From Enterococcus rivorum (lineage in GTDB: Bacteria; Bacillota; Bacilli; Lactobacillales; Enterococcaceae): 64,000 nucleotides of DNA. Of the stretch, positions 32,799 through 42,070 are shown piece after piece. The first letter of the stretch is position 1. Each line of letters starts with the position of its first letter. The stretch lies in contig NZ_MIEK01000056.1 in assembly GCF_001742285.1 (NCBI RefSeq), positions 80,258-144,257 on the forward strand, given 5' to 3'. The notes beneath the pieces are model-generated. The model was not told the origin of the DNA and searched no databases. It saw only the letters and a program-made list of their open reading frames with translations. The translations under genes were made by a program, and so were the position numbers.

Positions 32799-34595
32799 TT
32801 AATCGTTCCTTGCGCGAAGTGAGGATAAAATAGAAACGGTATCCACCACTTCCTGTAACACTGCACCCACCAATGCGGGAATCACTCCAAAGCTGGCAAT
32901 TAGCATTAAAATCGTACAAATTGCGATACCTATTAAAACGGATTGTTTCGTAATCCGCATAGTATCTTTCGATATTTTAATTGCTTTGCTAACTTTTTCT
33001 AAATCATCTTTCAAAATAACTGCATCTGCTGTTTCACTGGCGGCTGTTGAACCATGGGCACCCATGGCGATTCCTATATCTGCAATCGCTAATGAAGGAG
33101 CATCGTTTACACCATCACCAACCATTAGAACAGGTCGTTGTTCCTCTGTCAGTTCTTTTAGAGCATTAATTTTGTCTTGTGGTAAACATTCTGCATGGAC
33201 ATCCGTTATCCCCACTTCTTTAGCTATAGTATCAGCGATTGGTTTGCGATCACCAGTAATCATCATTAAATGATTGATTTGCATTTGTTTTAACTGTTCC
33301 ATTGTCACTTTTGCTTCTGGTCGAATCACATCAGTAAAACTAATATAGCCTAGATATATTCCATCTTTCGAAATGTAAACAGCCGTTTTATCAACGGACT
33401 GATCTACAGGTTCTTGAGAAACAAACGCTCTTTTTCCGACCTTGATTCTTTGATTGTCAATAACTGCCTCAACACCAGCACCAGTGACTTCTTCAAGTTT
33501 CGTTACCGCTTTTAATGATGCCCTTTTTTGAGCATACGACACAAGTGAACGAGCTAAAATATGACTTGATTCCTGCTCTGCACTAGCAGCCAATACAACT
33601 AATTCTTCTTCACTAATATTTGTTGCAGGAACAATCGATTCAACAGACAAGGCTCCCTTGGTGATTGTGCCAGTTTTATCAAAAGCAACTGATTTTACAT
33701 TAGATAATTTTTCTAACGTAGTCCCTGTCTTTACAACAATCCCATTCCGGCTAGAACGACTCATACCTGCAACCAATGCAATAGGTGCTGCCAAAATTAA
33801 GGGACAAGGCGAAGCAACAACTAATACTTCAGCAAAACGTTTAGGATCTTTTGAGAAAAACCAAGCCGCTCCTGCAATAACATAAGCAACAATAGTAAAT
33901 GGGACTGCATAACGATCAGCCAATCGTACAAAATTTGCTGGCTGCGCTTCGGATTCACGAACTAACTTGATGATCGTTTGATATTGACTATCTTCAGCAC
34001 TCTTTTCTGCTTTCATGGTAATTGAACTGTCGCCATTTATAGAACCAGACATCACGGAATCGCCAACTAATTTACTGATGGGTTTTGATTCACCTGTTAA
34101 AGAGGATTCATCAAAAGTAGAAGTTCCTTTTGTAATGATACCATCTACTGGAACAGCTTCCCCAGGTTTAACCACCAATTGATCCCCAACTGAAATAGCA
34201 TCTACCTTGATATCCGTCAATGTTTCTCCAACCAGTTTATGTGCTTGCTGTGGAGAGTTATCTAATAATGCTTTTAATTCCCGATTAGCTCGTTTAGCGG
34301 CATAATCTTCAAGAGAATCACCACCAGTCAACATAATTAGAATCATCAAACTAGCCCAATATTCCCCAACTGCTAAAGTAGCAACAATAGCTGTAATTGC
34401 AAGAATATCCACCCCGTATTTACCAGATCGCAACTCCTTTACCATCTCTATCAACATAGAAAATGCCATAATTGCTCCAGTAAAAATAATCACACTATGA
34501 GAAATTAATGGTTGATGTAAAACAAATTCAAAAAATAAAGCTAAGACTCCAGTTGTAATGGTAATAATTAATTTCGTTAAATGTTTCATTTCCAC
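32799..34595 (-). CDS. P1B-type heavy-metal-translocating ATPase
   Basis: 598 residues without an N-terminal metal-binding domain. TGES 167-170, the ion-coordinating Ser262-Pro263-Cys264-Pro265 (SPC rather than CPC) in the fourth core helix, phosphorylated Asp306 in DKTGT, and MVGDGVNDAP are all present; the last helices carry QEVVDTVSILSSLRA. SPC is typical of the P1B-4 type group, whose members handle Fe, Co or Zn, while the HEGGT motif of that group is absent. A Fur-like box lies 75-90 bp upstream. Efflux of Fe2+ or another divalent ion is the best guess, not proven. Confidence 0.88.
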   Translation of the reverse strand: MEMKHLTKLIITITTGVLALFFEFVLHQPLISHSVIIFTGAIMAFSMLIEMVKELRSGKYGVDILAITAIVATLAVGEYWASLMILIMLTGGDSLEDYAAKRANRELKALLDNSPQQAHKLVGETLTDIKVDAISVGDQLVVKPGEAVPVDGIITKGTSTFDESSLTGESKPISKLVGDSVMSGSINGDSSITMKAEKSAEDSQYQTIIKLVRESEAQPANFVRLADRYAVPFTIVAYVIAGAAWFFSKDPKRFAEVLVVASPCPLILAAPIALVAGMSRSSRNGIVVKTGTTLEKLSNVKSVAFDKTGTITKGALSVESIVPATNISEEELVVLAASAEQESSHILARSLVSYAQKRASLKAVTKLEEVTGAGVEAVIDNQRIKVGKRAFVSQEPVDQSVDKTAVYISKDGIYLGYISFTDVIRPEAKVTMEQLKQMQINHLMMITGDRKPIADTIAKEVGITDVHAECLPQDKINALKELTEEQRPVLMVGDGVNDAPSLAIADIGIAMGAHGSTAASETADAVILKDDLEKVSKAIKISKDTMRITKQSVLIGIAICTILMLIASFGVIPALVGAVLQEVVDTVSILSSLRARND

Positions 34596-34668
34596 TCCCC
34601 CCTATAATTGATCCCTCTTACTTTAGAATACTATCTTTGTCATAATAGTTGAAATAAAACTGCCTAAA

Positions 34669-34683
34669 TGAAAATGATTGTCA
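34669..34683. promoter_or_regulatory. Fur/PerR-like box upstream of the P1B ATPase
   Basis: TGAAAATGATTGTCA matches TGATAATNATTATCA at all but two positions. It sits about 75 bp upstream of the metal ATPase start on the minus strand. Confidence 0.5.
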
Positions 34684-34689
34684 GCTAAG

Positions 34690-34726
34690 CAAAAAATTGA
34701 CATAAAACAAAAGTGTCTTATGCCAA
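34690..34726 (-). terminator. Terminator of the 817-residue P-type ATPase gene
   Basis: TTGGCATAA (minus strand, 34718-34726) pairs with TTATGTCAA (34697-34705) with one mismatch, followed by TTTTTT. Confidence 0.7.
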
Positions 34727-34754
34727 TCTATTATTATTCTCATATTCATTTCAG

Positions 34755-37208
34755 TTAATTTTTCTTTTTTTGACGTTTTTCTTGTATTTCTCGCCATTTA
34801 TAGCTCACTCTTGTCATAAATAAAGACATGTAGTTAAAAATAGAACGACTACCTAAAAGAAGTGGCAAATAGAAAAAGACATTTCTATTAAATAAGTTCG
34901 TAAGCATGAAAAAATCTCCAAAAAATAGGAAACACGCAAGAAAACCAATAACTAATAGAATAATCATACTTTTTTTCTTTAAATCTAATGGACGAGCAAC
35001 ACGAAGCAACACTTGAAAACCGACAGTTCCTGTTAATAAGACACACATTGTTGAAACATCTGTACTAGGTAAGTCAAACCAGATTCCTGCTAACTGTAAG
35101 ACCAAAATACTAAAGACAACTGTTAACGCACCTGGAACAGAAATTCGCAATATGTTTGTCAGGAAATTCCCTTTAATTCTTTCATAACTCGGCTCTAATG
35201 CCAAAATAAACGAAGGGATTCCGACAGTCAGCGCATTAATCGGCGTCAATTGAAGCGGAGCAAATGGGTACGGTAAAAAGAGGAAAATAAACGTAACTGC
35301 CAAAATAGCTGAATAAATAGTTTTTACCATATACATAGAAGCAACGCGTTCAATATTATTAATCACTCGACGTCCCTCATTTAACACTTGAATCATTGAA
35401 CTGAAATCGGAATTTAATAAGACAACATCTGAAACTGCTCGCGCTGCGTCACTACCACTAGCCATCGCTACACTCACATCAGCCTCTCTTAATGATAAAA
35501 TGTCATTGACACCATCTCCTGTCATACAAGTTGTATGTCCATTTTTTTTCAACGCTTGAATAAGTTCTCTTTTTTGATAAGGAGTTACCCGTCCGAAAAC
35601 AGTCGTTTTCTCCACAAGCTCAGAAAAATCCGTTTCATCATTTATAGTCGTCATATCAACAAAATTTTCAGCGCCACGAATCCCCGCTTTTTTTGCTATT
35701 TGAGCTACCGTAATAGGATTGTCTCCAGAAATAACTTTTAATGTCACATCCTGCTTTTCAAAATAAGTAAAGGTGTCTATCGCATTTTCTCTAATCGTAT
35801 CTGCAATAATAAAAATCCCAACAGTTTCCTTCTCTTCTGGTAGTTTAGGACTCGTCAAGTTTTCTACAAAATGAACCAAAATCAATACACGATCACCTTG
35901 CTTATTGTAAGAATCTAGCTTTTCTGCTAGCTCTTCTGGAACTTCTGAATAAATAAACTCAGGAGCTCCCATTACAAAAGAACCTTTTTCTTCAAATGTG
36001 ACACCGCTCCATTTTCGATCAGATGAAAATGGAATCACTTCCTTCGCTTTCCAAAGACTTTCCTTTACTGAAAAACGATTTCTCAGTACCTTTGCAGTAG
36101 AATTTTGATCTGATAGTGCAGTCATCACTTCTCCCATTGCCCGTTCAATTTCACTTGCTGGAAAACCAGCTTGAGGAATCAACTCTTTGAATGTAAGACT
36201 GCCATCGGTGATCGTCCCTGTTTTATCTAAACAAATCGTATCAACTCTTGCTAGAGTTTCGATGCAAGAAAGTCTTTGAACTAAGGTCTTTTTTCGAGCT
36301 AAGTTAGCAGCACCTACTGCGAAAGCAACACTTGTCAGTAACATCAACCCTTCTGGAATCATACTAATTAGCGCGCCAGAAACACCTAAAACTGTCTTAG
36401 GAAAAGAACCTGTCGATTGATACTGTGACCAAAATAGTAATAACCCGATTGGGATAATAGCAAACGTTAACCCTTTTATCATTAAGTTTAAAGAGTTCAT
36501 TAATTCTGAGGTGGATTTCTTTTCTGTTTTTGCTTCTTTTGATAATTTTGAAACAAAATTCGCTTCACCAACAGCTGTAATTTTTATAAATCCTAATCCA
36601 GAAGTAATAAAACTCCCACTCATCACAGGATCGCCATTTTGTTTGGCAATTTTGTCTGATTCTCCTGTTAAAAGTGATTCATCTACCTCTAGCCCTTCAG
36701 AATGGATAACAACTCCGTCGGATGGCACTTGATTGCCCAATCGTAATATCAAGACATCACCAAGTACGATTTCGTCTTGATAAATTTTACCTATCTGCCC
36801 TTCTCTTAATACAGTCACTTCCGTTTTATTCACAATTGAAAGCTTATCAATTGTTCTTTTTGCATGTATTTCTTGAAATACACCAATCGCAGTATTTAAT
36901 ATAATTACCCAGAAAAACAAAGCATTTTTGGGATACCCAACTAAAAAAACCGAGATAGCTAAAAATAAATTAATAAAATTAAATAAGGTCAGGGAATTAT
37001 CCAAAATAATTTGTTTGGTTGTCCTTGACAAGTCTTCATTTTCCTTATTGTAAAATCCTTCATCAAAAAGTCTGCTTACCTCTAGGTTTGTAAGTCCTAC
37101 TATTGTTTCAGGAATTTTTAAAAGACTATCATCAGAACTACTGATTTTTTCAGAAGAAATTTGCTTTTCTCCATCAATATCTTTTTCTTTACGAAACCAT
37201 TTTTTCAT
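34755..37208 (-). CDS. Cation-translocating P-type ATPase (Exp7/CtpE-like)
   Basis: 817 residues with about ten membrane helices. Landmarks: TGES 181-184, the ion-binding helix motif ISMIPEGLMLL (PEGL 285-288), phosphorylated Asp328 in LDKTGT and MTGDGVNDILSL. The PEGL helix followed by VAFAVGAANLARKKTLVQ is characteristic of the subgroup containing pneumococcal Exp7 and mycobacterial CtpE, the latter linked to Ca2+ uptake. It is divergent from an Mga/AtxA-like regulator (237-bp gap), which could control it. Ion specificity is inferred from family only. Confidence 0.87.
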   Translation of the reverse strand: MKKWFRKEKDIDGEKQISSEKISSSDDSLLKIPETIVGLTNLEVSRLFDEGFYNKENEDLSRTTKQIILDNSLTLFNFINLFLAISVFLVGYPKNALFFWVIILNTAIGVFQEIHAKRTIDKLSIVNKTEVTVLREGQIGKIYQDEIVLGDVLILRLGNQVPSDGVVIHSEGLEVDESLLTGESDKIAKQNGDPVMSGSFITSGLGFIKITAVGEANFVSKLSKEAKTEKKSTSELMNSLNLMIKGLTFAIIPIGLLLFWSQYQSTGSFPKTVLGVSGALISMIPEGLMLLTSVAFAVGAANLARKKTLVQRLSCIETLARVDTICLDKTGTITDGSLTFKELIPQAGFPASEIERAMGEVMTALSDQNSTAKVLRNRFSVKESLWKAKEVIPFSSDRKWSGVTFEEKGSFVMGAPEFIYSEVPEELAEKLDSYNKQGDRVLILVHFVENLTSPKLPEEKETVGIFIIADTIRENAIDTFTYFEKQDVTLKVISGDNPITVAQIAKKAGIRGAENFVDMTTINDETDFSELVEKTTVFGRVTPYQKRELIQALKKNGHTTCMTGDGVNDILSLREADVSVAMASGSDAARAVSDVVLLNSDFSSMIQVLNEGRRVINNIERVASMYMVKTIYSAILAVTFIFLFLPYPFAPLQLTPINALTVGIPSFILALEPSYERIKGNFLTNILRISVPGALTVVFSILVLQLAGIWFDLPSTDVSTMCVLLTGTVGFQVLLRVARPLDLKKKSMIILLVIGFLACFLFFGDFFMLTNLFNRNVFFYLPLLLGSRSIFNYMSLFMTRVSYKWREIQEKRQKKKN

Positions 37209-37445
37209 ATTCTCAACTACTTTCCCTTTTCATCTAGATTCATTTTAAAGTAACAAAAATAATAAATCTGAAAGCTACTTTAATTTTAACCCTTTTTTAA
37301 GCTTTATTACAATTAAAAGTTGATATCTAGCTGAAGTTCAATTTATGCCCTATGTTTATTCATAGAAACTATGATATATTAATGAGAGAATATTATACTT
37401 GATGAACTTTAGATTTTTTGGTTCAAAGAAAGGGCGAATATTAAT

Positions 37446-38876
37446 ATGGATAGAATGCTTCTAAATTCAACTAGCAGACGCTTAAAACTACTAGAACTAT
37501 TAAACAGTTCTAGTCAATGGGTGTTGGTTAATTATGTAGCAAAAGAATTGGGATGTTCTCCACAAACTGTTATTTCTGATTGTGAGCATATTGAGAATGA
37601 ATGGCCAGATTATCTAACCATTGATTTTTCAAAAAAAAGAGGACTACGGTTCCAAATGGTGAAAAATCATCCAATCTCAGATTTGTACAAAGAAATAATG
37701 AAAGAGGCGCTAACTTTTGCATTAATGGAGGCTGCTTTTTTTAATCCAGGAATGAATTCAGCTTTTTACCATCAGAAATTATTTATAAGTGATTCTAGCT
37801 TATACAGAGTATTTCGATCTCTCAAACCTCTTTTGCAAGAACGAGGAATTGATTTTGCTCAAACCTCCTACACAATGACAGGTTCTAATGAATTACAAGT
37901 TAGATACTTTTTAATCTTATACTTTTTAGAGGTAAACAAAATTAGTGATTGGCCCTTTCCTTTGGATAAAAAGCAACTTATGAAGACAATCGAAATTGTT
38001 AAAAGTATTTACGAATTTAAAATGAATGTCAGCTTTTCTAATTACTTACTTTATGCAATGGCTATCACTATCATTCGAGAACAACAGGGATTCAAAATTC
38101 GACCCTCTATTATAAATAAACATTTAAATGTGAATCCTATTGAACCCTCTGAAAATCTGGACCTTTTTTTACAAGAAAATTTTCCGGAAGTTGATAAAAA
38201 CAGCTTTTACCTCTCTATTTTTTGGTGGAACTATTCTTGGAATAATGCCCAAGAAAAACAGAATGTACGCCAATATGCCGAACAGTTCATGTCTCTTTTA
38301 AGTGATTCTATTGGAATCAAACCTTCTGCTGAAAGCAATGAAGCCATTGTAACATGGATGATGCATATATATGCTCGTCATCAATTTTACCCTTACGAAA
38401 AATTTATTTTGTATGACCATTACCATTATGCAACTGTATCAGTGAAAAGAACCTATACTTTTTATACACAGAAAGTAGCTGAATGCTTAGATCAAATAGA
38501 AAAGAAAAGTCGATTTCCCTGGAAAACAACTTACTTAAATGAAATGCTCCATAAAATATTACTGTTATGGGCAAATTTACTTGATTCACTGGAACAATTA
38601 CAACCTAAAATCTCTGTAGTCATTTTAAGTAATATTGGTATTGAACATTCGGATATTCTTTCTTATCTTCTGCAAAAAAGATTTCAAGAAAAAATTACTA
38701 TTTGCTTTTCAGGAGATGAATTAACGTTAGACAAAACTTTAGATTATGATCTCTGTATCTCTAACTATACGATTGCAAATATTGACGAAGATAATCTGAT
38801 AGTGGTTGATGACATTCCTTCAAATAAAAATTGGCTTGATTTATCAGCAATTATCCGATCAAAAACACATCTTTAA
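37446..38876 (+). CDS. Mga/AtxA-like PRD transcription regulator
   Basis: 476 residues: two N-terminal HTH modules (RRLKLLELLNSSSQWVLVNYVAKELG...PQTVISDCEHIE and a second around 80-140), helical PRD-like regions (about 160-390) and a C-terminal EIIB-like fold (VVILSNIGIEHSDILSYLL... to DDIPSNKNWLD). The EIIB-like loop has Ser-Asn-Ile-Gly where a phosphorylated Cys would be, so it is likely a structural or dimerisation module as in AtxA and Mga. Divergent from the P-type ATPase and upstream of a sortase-like gene; either could be a target. Confidence 0.85.
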   Translation: MDRMLLNSTSRRLKLLELLNSSSQWVLVNYVAKELGCSPQTVISDCEHIENEWPDYLTIDFSKKRGLRFQMVKNHPISDLYKEIMKEALTFALMEAAFFNPGMNSAFYHQKLFISDSSLYRVFRSLKPLLQERGIDFAQTSYTMTGSNELQVRYFLILYFLEVNKISDWPFPLDKKQLMKTIEIVKSIYEFKMNVSFSNYLLYAMAITIIREQQGFKIRPSIINKHLNVNPIEPSENLDLFLQENFPEVDKNSFYLSIFWWNYSWNNAQEKQNVRQYAEQFMSLLSDSIGIKPSAESNEAIVTWMMHIYARHQFYPYEKFILYDHYHYATVSVKRTYTFYTQKVAECLDQIEKKSRFPWKTTYLNEMLHKILLLWANLLDSLEQLQPKISVVILSNIGIEHSDILSYLLQKRFQEKITICFSGDELTLDKTLDYDLCISNYTIANIDEDNLIVVDDIPSNKNWLDLSAIIRSKTHL

Positions 38877-38903
38877 ATACATTCAATAGAAATATTAAAT
38901 AAA

Positions 38904-38950
38904 AACAAGATAAAGCGAAGACGGGACACTTCATTTTATCTTGTTTTTTA
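38904..38950 (+). terminator. Terminator of the Mga-like gene
   Basis: Perfect 11-bp stem AACAAGATAAA (38904-38914) and TTTATCTTGTT (38935-38945) then TTTTT. Confidence 0.9.
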
Positions 38951-39124
38951 TTAATATTTAATTTTCAGTTTTTTTAAACACCTAAAAAAAACTGAAGAAT
39001 CCTTTTAAACCAGCACTTTAGAAGCTTTTTTACTAGTAGCTTTAAACACACTTTTAGACGAAATCGTCTTTTTTTTTTATGATTACCTTACAAAAAACAA
39101 AAACATTTTAAGGAGGCATTGATC

Positions 39125-40282
39125 ATGAAAAACACTGCCAGAAAAGTTGCTATTTTCACTTACACAATGATTTTATTGATCGGGGCTGTTTTACTTTTTG
39201 CATTTACTATTTATTCAAAAAATCATACAACAATCAATAATGCCGCAAATAGAAACATGGAAGAAACTATTTTACCATCTGGAACAAAATACAAAAAAAT
39301 TGAGTATGGACAATCTTTTTCAATTTACGATCTTTTTTCTATTGCTCCCGATGACAGATTGAACTTAACTATCAATACTTCTAATTACAGCGTCCAAAAA
39401 ATTGGCACCACAGATATCAATGTCACTTTCGAAAAAAATAATAGTATTTCAACAGGTTTGATTCGTTTAACTGTTGTAGATACTAAGAAACCAATTATTA
39501 AGATGCCAGACCTTTCAATTAACGAAAATGACTCCTTTGATAAATTAGCCGGTGTTACTGCAGAAGATAACGTAGATAAAGACCTAACTCAAAAAATTGT
39601 AGTAAACGGAACAGTTGACTCCAGCGTGCCTGGACAATACAAATTATCTTATGAAGTAACAGATTCTAGTGGAAACCTTACTCGTTCAGATAGGAATGTA
39701 AATGTAATTAAAACTTTTGAAGAAAGAAATAATCAACAAGCTACTCCAGCTGCATCAATCACTGAAGAATCCGTAAGTAATTCCAGCACTGCTGAAGCAC
39801 CTCAGCAGCAAGCTCCTGCTATAAGCAATGAAACTACGAATAATTCTGAACCAACAAGTACACCATTAGTTGCTGATAGCTTAATTATTGCCGGAGTCGC
39901 AGTTCCTTATCAAAATGGAGGTCAAGGTGCCGGTCAAAGTATAATTGATGGCGATAGTTATGGCACTGCTTCGACTTGGGGTGGCGCTCCTGTTCAATCA
40001 GGTAGTGATGGCATGAACACTCACTTTATTGGTCACAATCCTGGCATCTTCTCGATCCTCTTTTCAGCTGGTATCGGAAGTCCAATTATTGTTACAGACT
40101 CTACCGGACAAGCAACAACCTACGTTGTAAACAATATATTGCGGGTGGATGATTACGGAAATGATCTCTCTACTAAAGTAAACTATTGGGATTTAACGAT
40201 TGGTACTGGTGGAGGAGAACGAATTACTTTACAAACTTGTATCACAGATGCTGAAAATCTTATTGTGTTGGCCTCTAAATGA
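39125..40282 (+). CDS. Sortase-domain surface protein with an Ig-like (DUF5011) module
   Basis: 385 residues from ATG 39125 (AAGGAGG 8 bp upstream). An N-terminal membrane anchor (about 8-31), a bacterial Ig-like module (about 110-195; KPIIKMPDLSINENDSF...QYKLSYEVTDSSGN), a low-complexity Ser/Thr/Pro/Gln linker (200-248), then a sortase beta-barrel. His304 in HFIGHNPG and Cys372 in ITLQTCITDAENLIVLA are the catalytic His and Cys. The Arg expected about eight residues after Cys is Asn/Glu here. Membrane-anchored enzyme facing outward. No LPXTG protein is adjacent, so the substrate is unknown; a ligase or hydrolase role is possible. Confidence 0.82.
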   Translation: MKNTARKVAIFTYTMILLIGAVLLFAFTIYSKNHTTINNAANRNMEETILPSGTKYKKIEYGQSFSIYDLFSIAPDDRLNLTINTSNYSVQKIGTTDINVTFEKNNSISTGLIRLTVVDTKKPIIKMPDLSINENDSFDKLAGVTAEDNVDKDLTQKIVVNGTVDSSVPGQYKLSYEVTDSSGNLTRSDRNVNVIKTFEERNNQQATPAASITEESVSNSSTAEAPQQQAPAISNETTNNSEPTSTPLVADSLIIAGVAVPYQNGGQGAGQSIIDGDSYGTASTWGGAPVQSGSDGMNTHFIGHNPGIFSILFSAGIGSPIIVTDSTGQATTYVVNNILRVDDYGNDLSTKVNYWDLTIGTGGGERITLQTCITDAENLIVLASK

Positions 40283-40311
40283 AAGCGATTACTTTTAATA
40301 TCCGACACATA

Positions 40312-40368
40312 AACAGAATAAACATGGCTTATCGTTTAACTTGTATAGGCTTGTCTATTCTGTTTTTT
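40312..40368 (+). terminator. Terminator of the sortase-like gene
   Basis: AACAGAATA (40312-40320) and TATTCTGTT (40356-40364) pair perfectly around a long loop, followed by TTTTTT. Confidence 0.75.
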
Positions 40369-40474
40369 CTGTATTCTATTATTTTATTGTTTCCTCAAAA
40401 TCGTTCGCAAAAAAGGCTGCAATAAGAATGTTTACCCACGGAAACTATGCTCATTAAGTCCAAATTGATAAATT

Positions 40475-40924
40475 CTATAGTATTGGTATACAGATCTCGC
40501 AAAGATTATTTTCTACCATCTTTACAGCATATCGTTCAATCATTGGATGTTGCGTATCAAAGCTATAACCTTTACTTTCTATTTCGGGTAACATATTTTG
40601 CATAGCCTGTATTATGGCTTGTTCTGTGTGTATAACGGAAAAGATTGCATACTTACTAGATTTTAAAACGCCTTTTTTAATATCAAGTTGTTGAATAGTA
40701 TCCAAAGAATCAACTATTAGTGCTACATCATACCGACAATTTTCTGGATTAGTCGTCTGAGGGTTATCTCTTGGGATGGCTAAAATGATTGATTCATTAT
40801 TAAGTAGTTCGTTATTTTTTAACCATCTTTTGAAATCTTCCATTAAATTCTTATTTTCCATTCCGTATGCACCTATTCTTCTTCTATAGATGATCTTTGT
40901 TTCAGGAATTATTTTAATATTCAT
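40475..40924 (-). CDS. GyrI-like / AraC effector-binding domain protein
   Basis: 149 residues that match the stand-alone GyrI-like small-molecule binding fold: IKIIPETKIIYRRRIGAYGM at the start, AIPRDNPQTTNPENCRYDVALIVD in the middle and PMIERYAVKM near the end with the conserved Glu. No DNA-binding domain, so it is not itself a regulator; relatives bind cationic drugs or inhibit gyrase poisons. ATG with AAGGAG. Monocistronic. Confidence 0.85.
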   Translation of the reverse strand: MNIKIIPETKIIYRRRIGAYGMENKNLMEDFKRWLKNNELLNNESIILAIPRDNPQTTNPENCRYDVALIVDSLDTIQQLDIKKGVLKSSKYAIFSVIHTEQAIIQAMQNMLPEIESKGYSFDTQHPMIERYAVKMVENNLCEICIPIL

Positions 40925-41225
40925 TCACTTCTCCTTGTCTTACTTTTAGTCCACCGGTGTCTGTGTCTATAGTATATTGATATAAAATGTATTTCAACCC
41001 TACTTTTAAATTTAGTCAATCAGCGAAAATAGCCAATGCAAAAGAGGATGAAACAAAACCAAAAATCAGTTTTCTTTCATCCTCTAAATCCGAATAAACG
41101 GTGGCCAACAGTCTGAGTCTTCGGAAATTTCTCGCCCCGAAACGACTTCTGTCTGAACCTCTTCCATCTAGTCATAAGATTTTTATTTTACTTATTTTTT
41201 CCAGTAGTATTTTTTATAGTCTAGC
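40925..41225. repeat. Repeat-like intergenic block downstream of nadE
   Basis: A perfect 11-bp hairpin AGAGGATGAAA (41042-41052) / TTTCATCCTCT (41074-41084) stands next to a GC-richer stretch (41090-41170) with imperfect pairing of CCGAA and TTCGG. Such blocks recur between genes in some lactic acid bacteria. The hairpin can serve as the terminator of pncB-nadE on the minus strand. Confidence 0.5.
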
Positions 41226-42053
41226 TTATTTCCAGAAATCATCAAAGATTGAAATAGGCATGTGGCGTTTATGTTGGGTCTTCTGATACCAATTTTCAAT
41301 AATCGCTGTTGCTTCACTAGATATTACTTTTCCTTCTAAGTAATCATCGATCTCTTGATAACTTACACCTAGCGCTGATTCATCAGAAAGTAATGGTTTG
41401 TCATCCTCTAAATCTGCAGTCGGAACTTTTAAATATAAGGCTTCTGGTGCATGCAATTCTTTTAACATCATTCTTCCTTGACGTTTGTTCAAGCGAAATA
41501 GAGGTAAAATATCAGCACCTCCGTCCCCGTGTTTTGTATAAAAACCAGTCAGGCTTTCAGCTGCATGATCGGTACCAATCACTGCACCACTTTTTTCTCC
41601 CGCAATAGCATATTGAACAATCATTCTTTGTCGTGCTTTCATGTTTCCTTTGTTGAAGTCACTGATTGTTATCCCGGCTTCACTTAAGGTTTGTACACTA
41701 GCCATAATTGCAGGCTTGATGTCAACACGCAATGAAATGTCTGGTTGGATAAATTGAAGGGCTTTTTCAGCATCTTCTTCGTCAACTTGCTCTCCATAAG
41801 GCAATCTAACTGCTATAAATTGATACTCATTATTCTTTGTTTCTTCACGCATTTCCTCCATTGTCAGTTGCGCTAATCGACCTGCTAAAGTTGAATCTTG
41901 CCCACCACTAATTCCCAGTACAAAGGTCTTCAAAAAAGTATGTTTATACAAATAGTCTTTCATAAAATCAATACTTTTACGAATTTCTTCTTCTGGATCA
42001 ATATGAGTTTTTACGCCTAATTCTTCGATAATAGCTTTTTGTTGTGGCGTCAT
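41226..42053 (-). CDS. nadE: NH3-dependent NAD+ synthetase
   Basis: 275 residues; adenylates and amidates nicotinate adenine dinucleotide to NAD+. The PP-loop is GISGGQDST (47-55) and the signature [23 protein letters not shown] that binds the substrate is present. Length is that of the ammonia-dependent type without a glutaminase domain. It lies 17 bp after pncB, so the two genes make a salvage operon from nicotinate to NAD+. Confidence 0.96.
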   Translation of the reverse strand: MTPQQKAIIEELGVKTHIDPEEEIRKSIDFMKDYLYKHTFLKTFVLGISGGQDSTLAGRLAQLTMEEMREETKNNEYQFIAVRLPYGEQVDEEDAEKALQFIQPDISLRVDIKPAIMASVQTLSEAGITISDFNKGNMKARQRMIVQYAIAGEKSGAVIGTDHAAESLTGFYTKHGDGGADILPLFRLNKRQGRMMLKELHAPEALYLKVPTADLEDDKPLLSDESALGVSYQEIDDYLEGKVISSEATAIIENWYQKTQHKRHMPISIFDDFWK

Positions 42054-42070
42054 ACGAGATCGTCCTCCAA

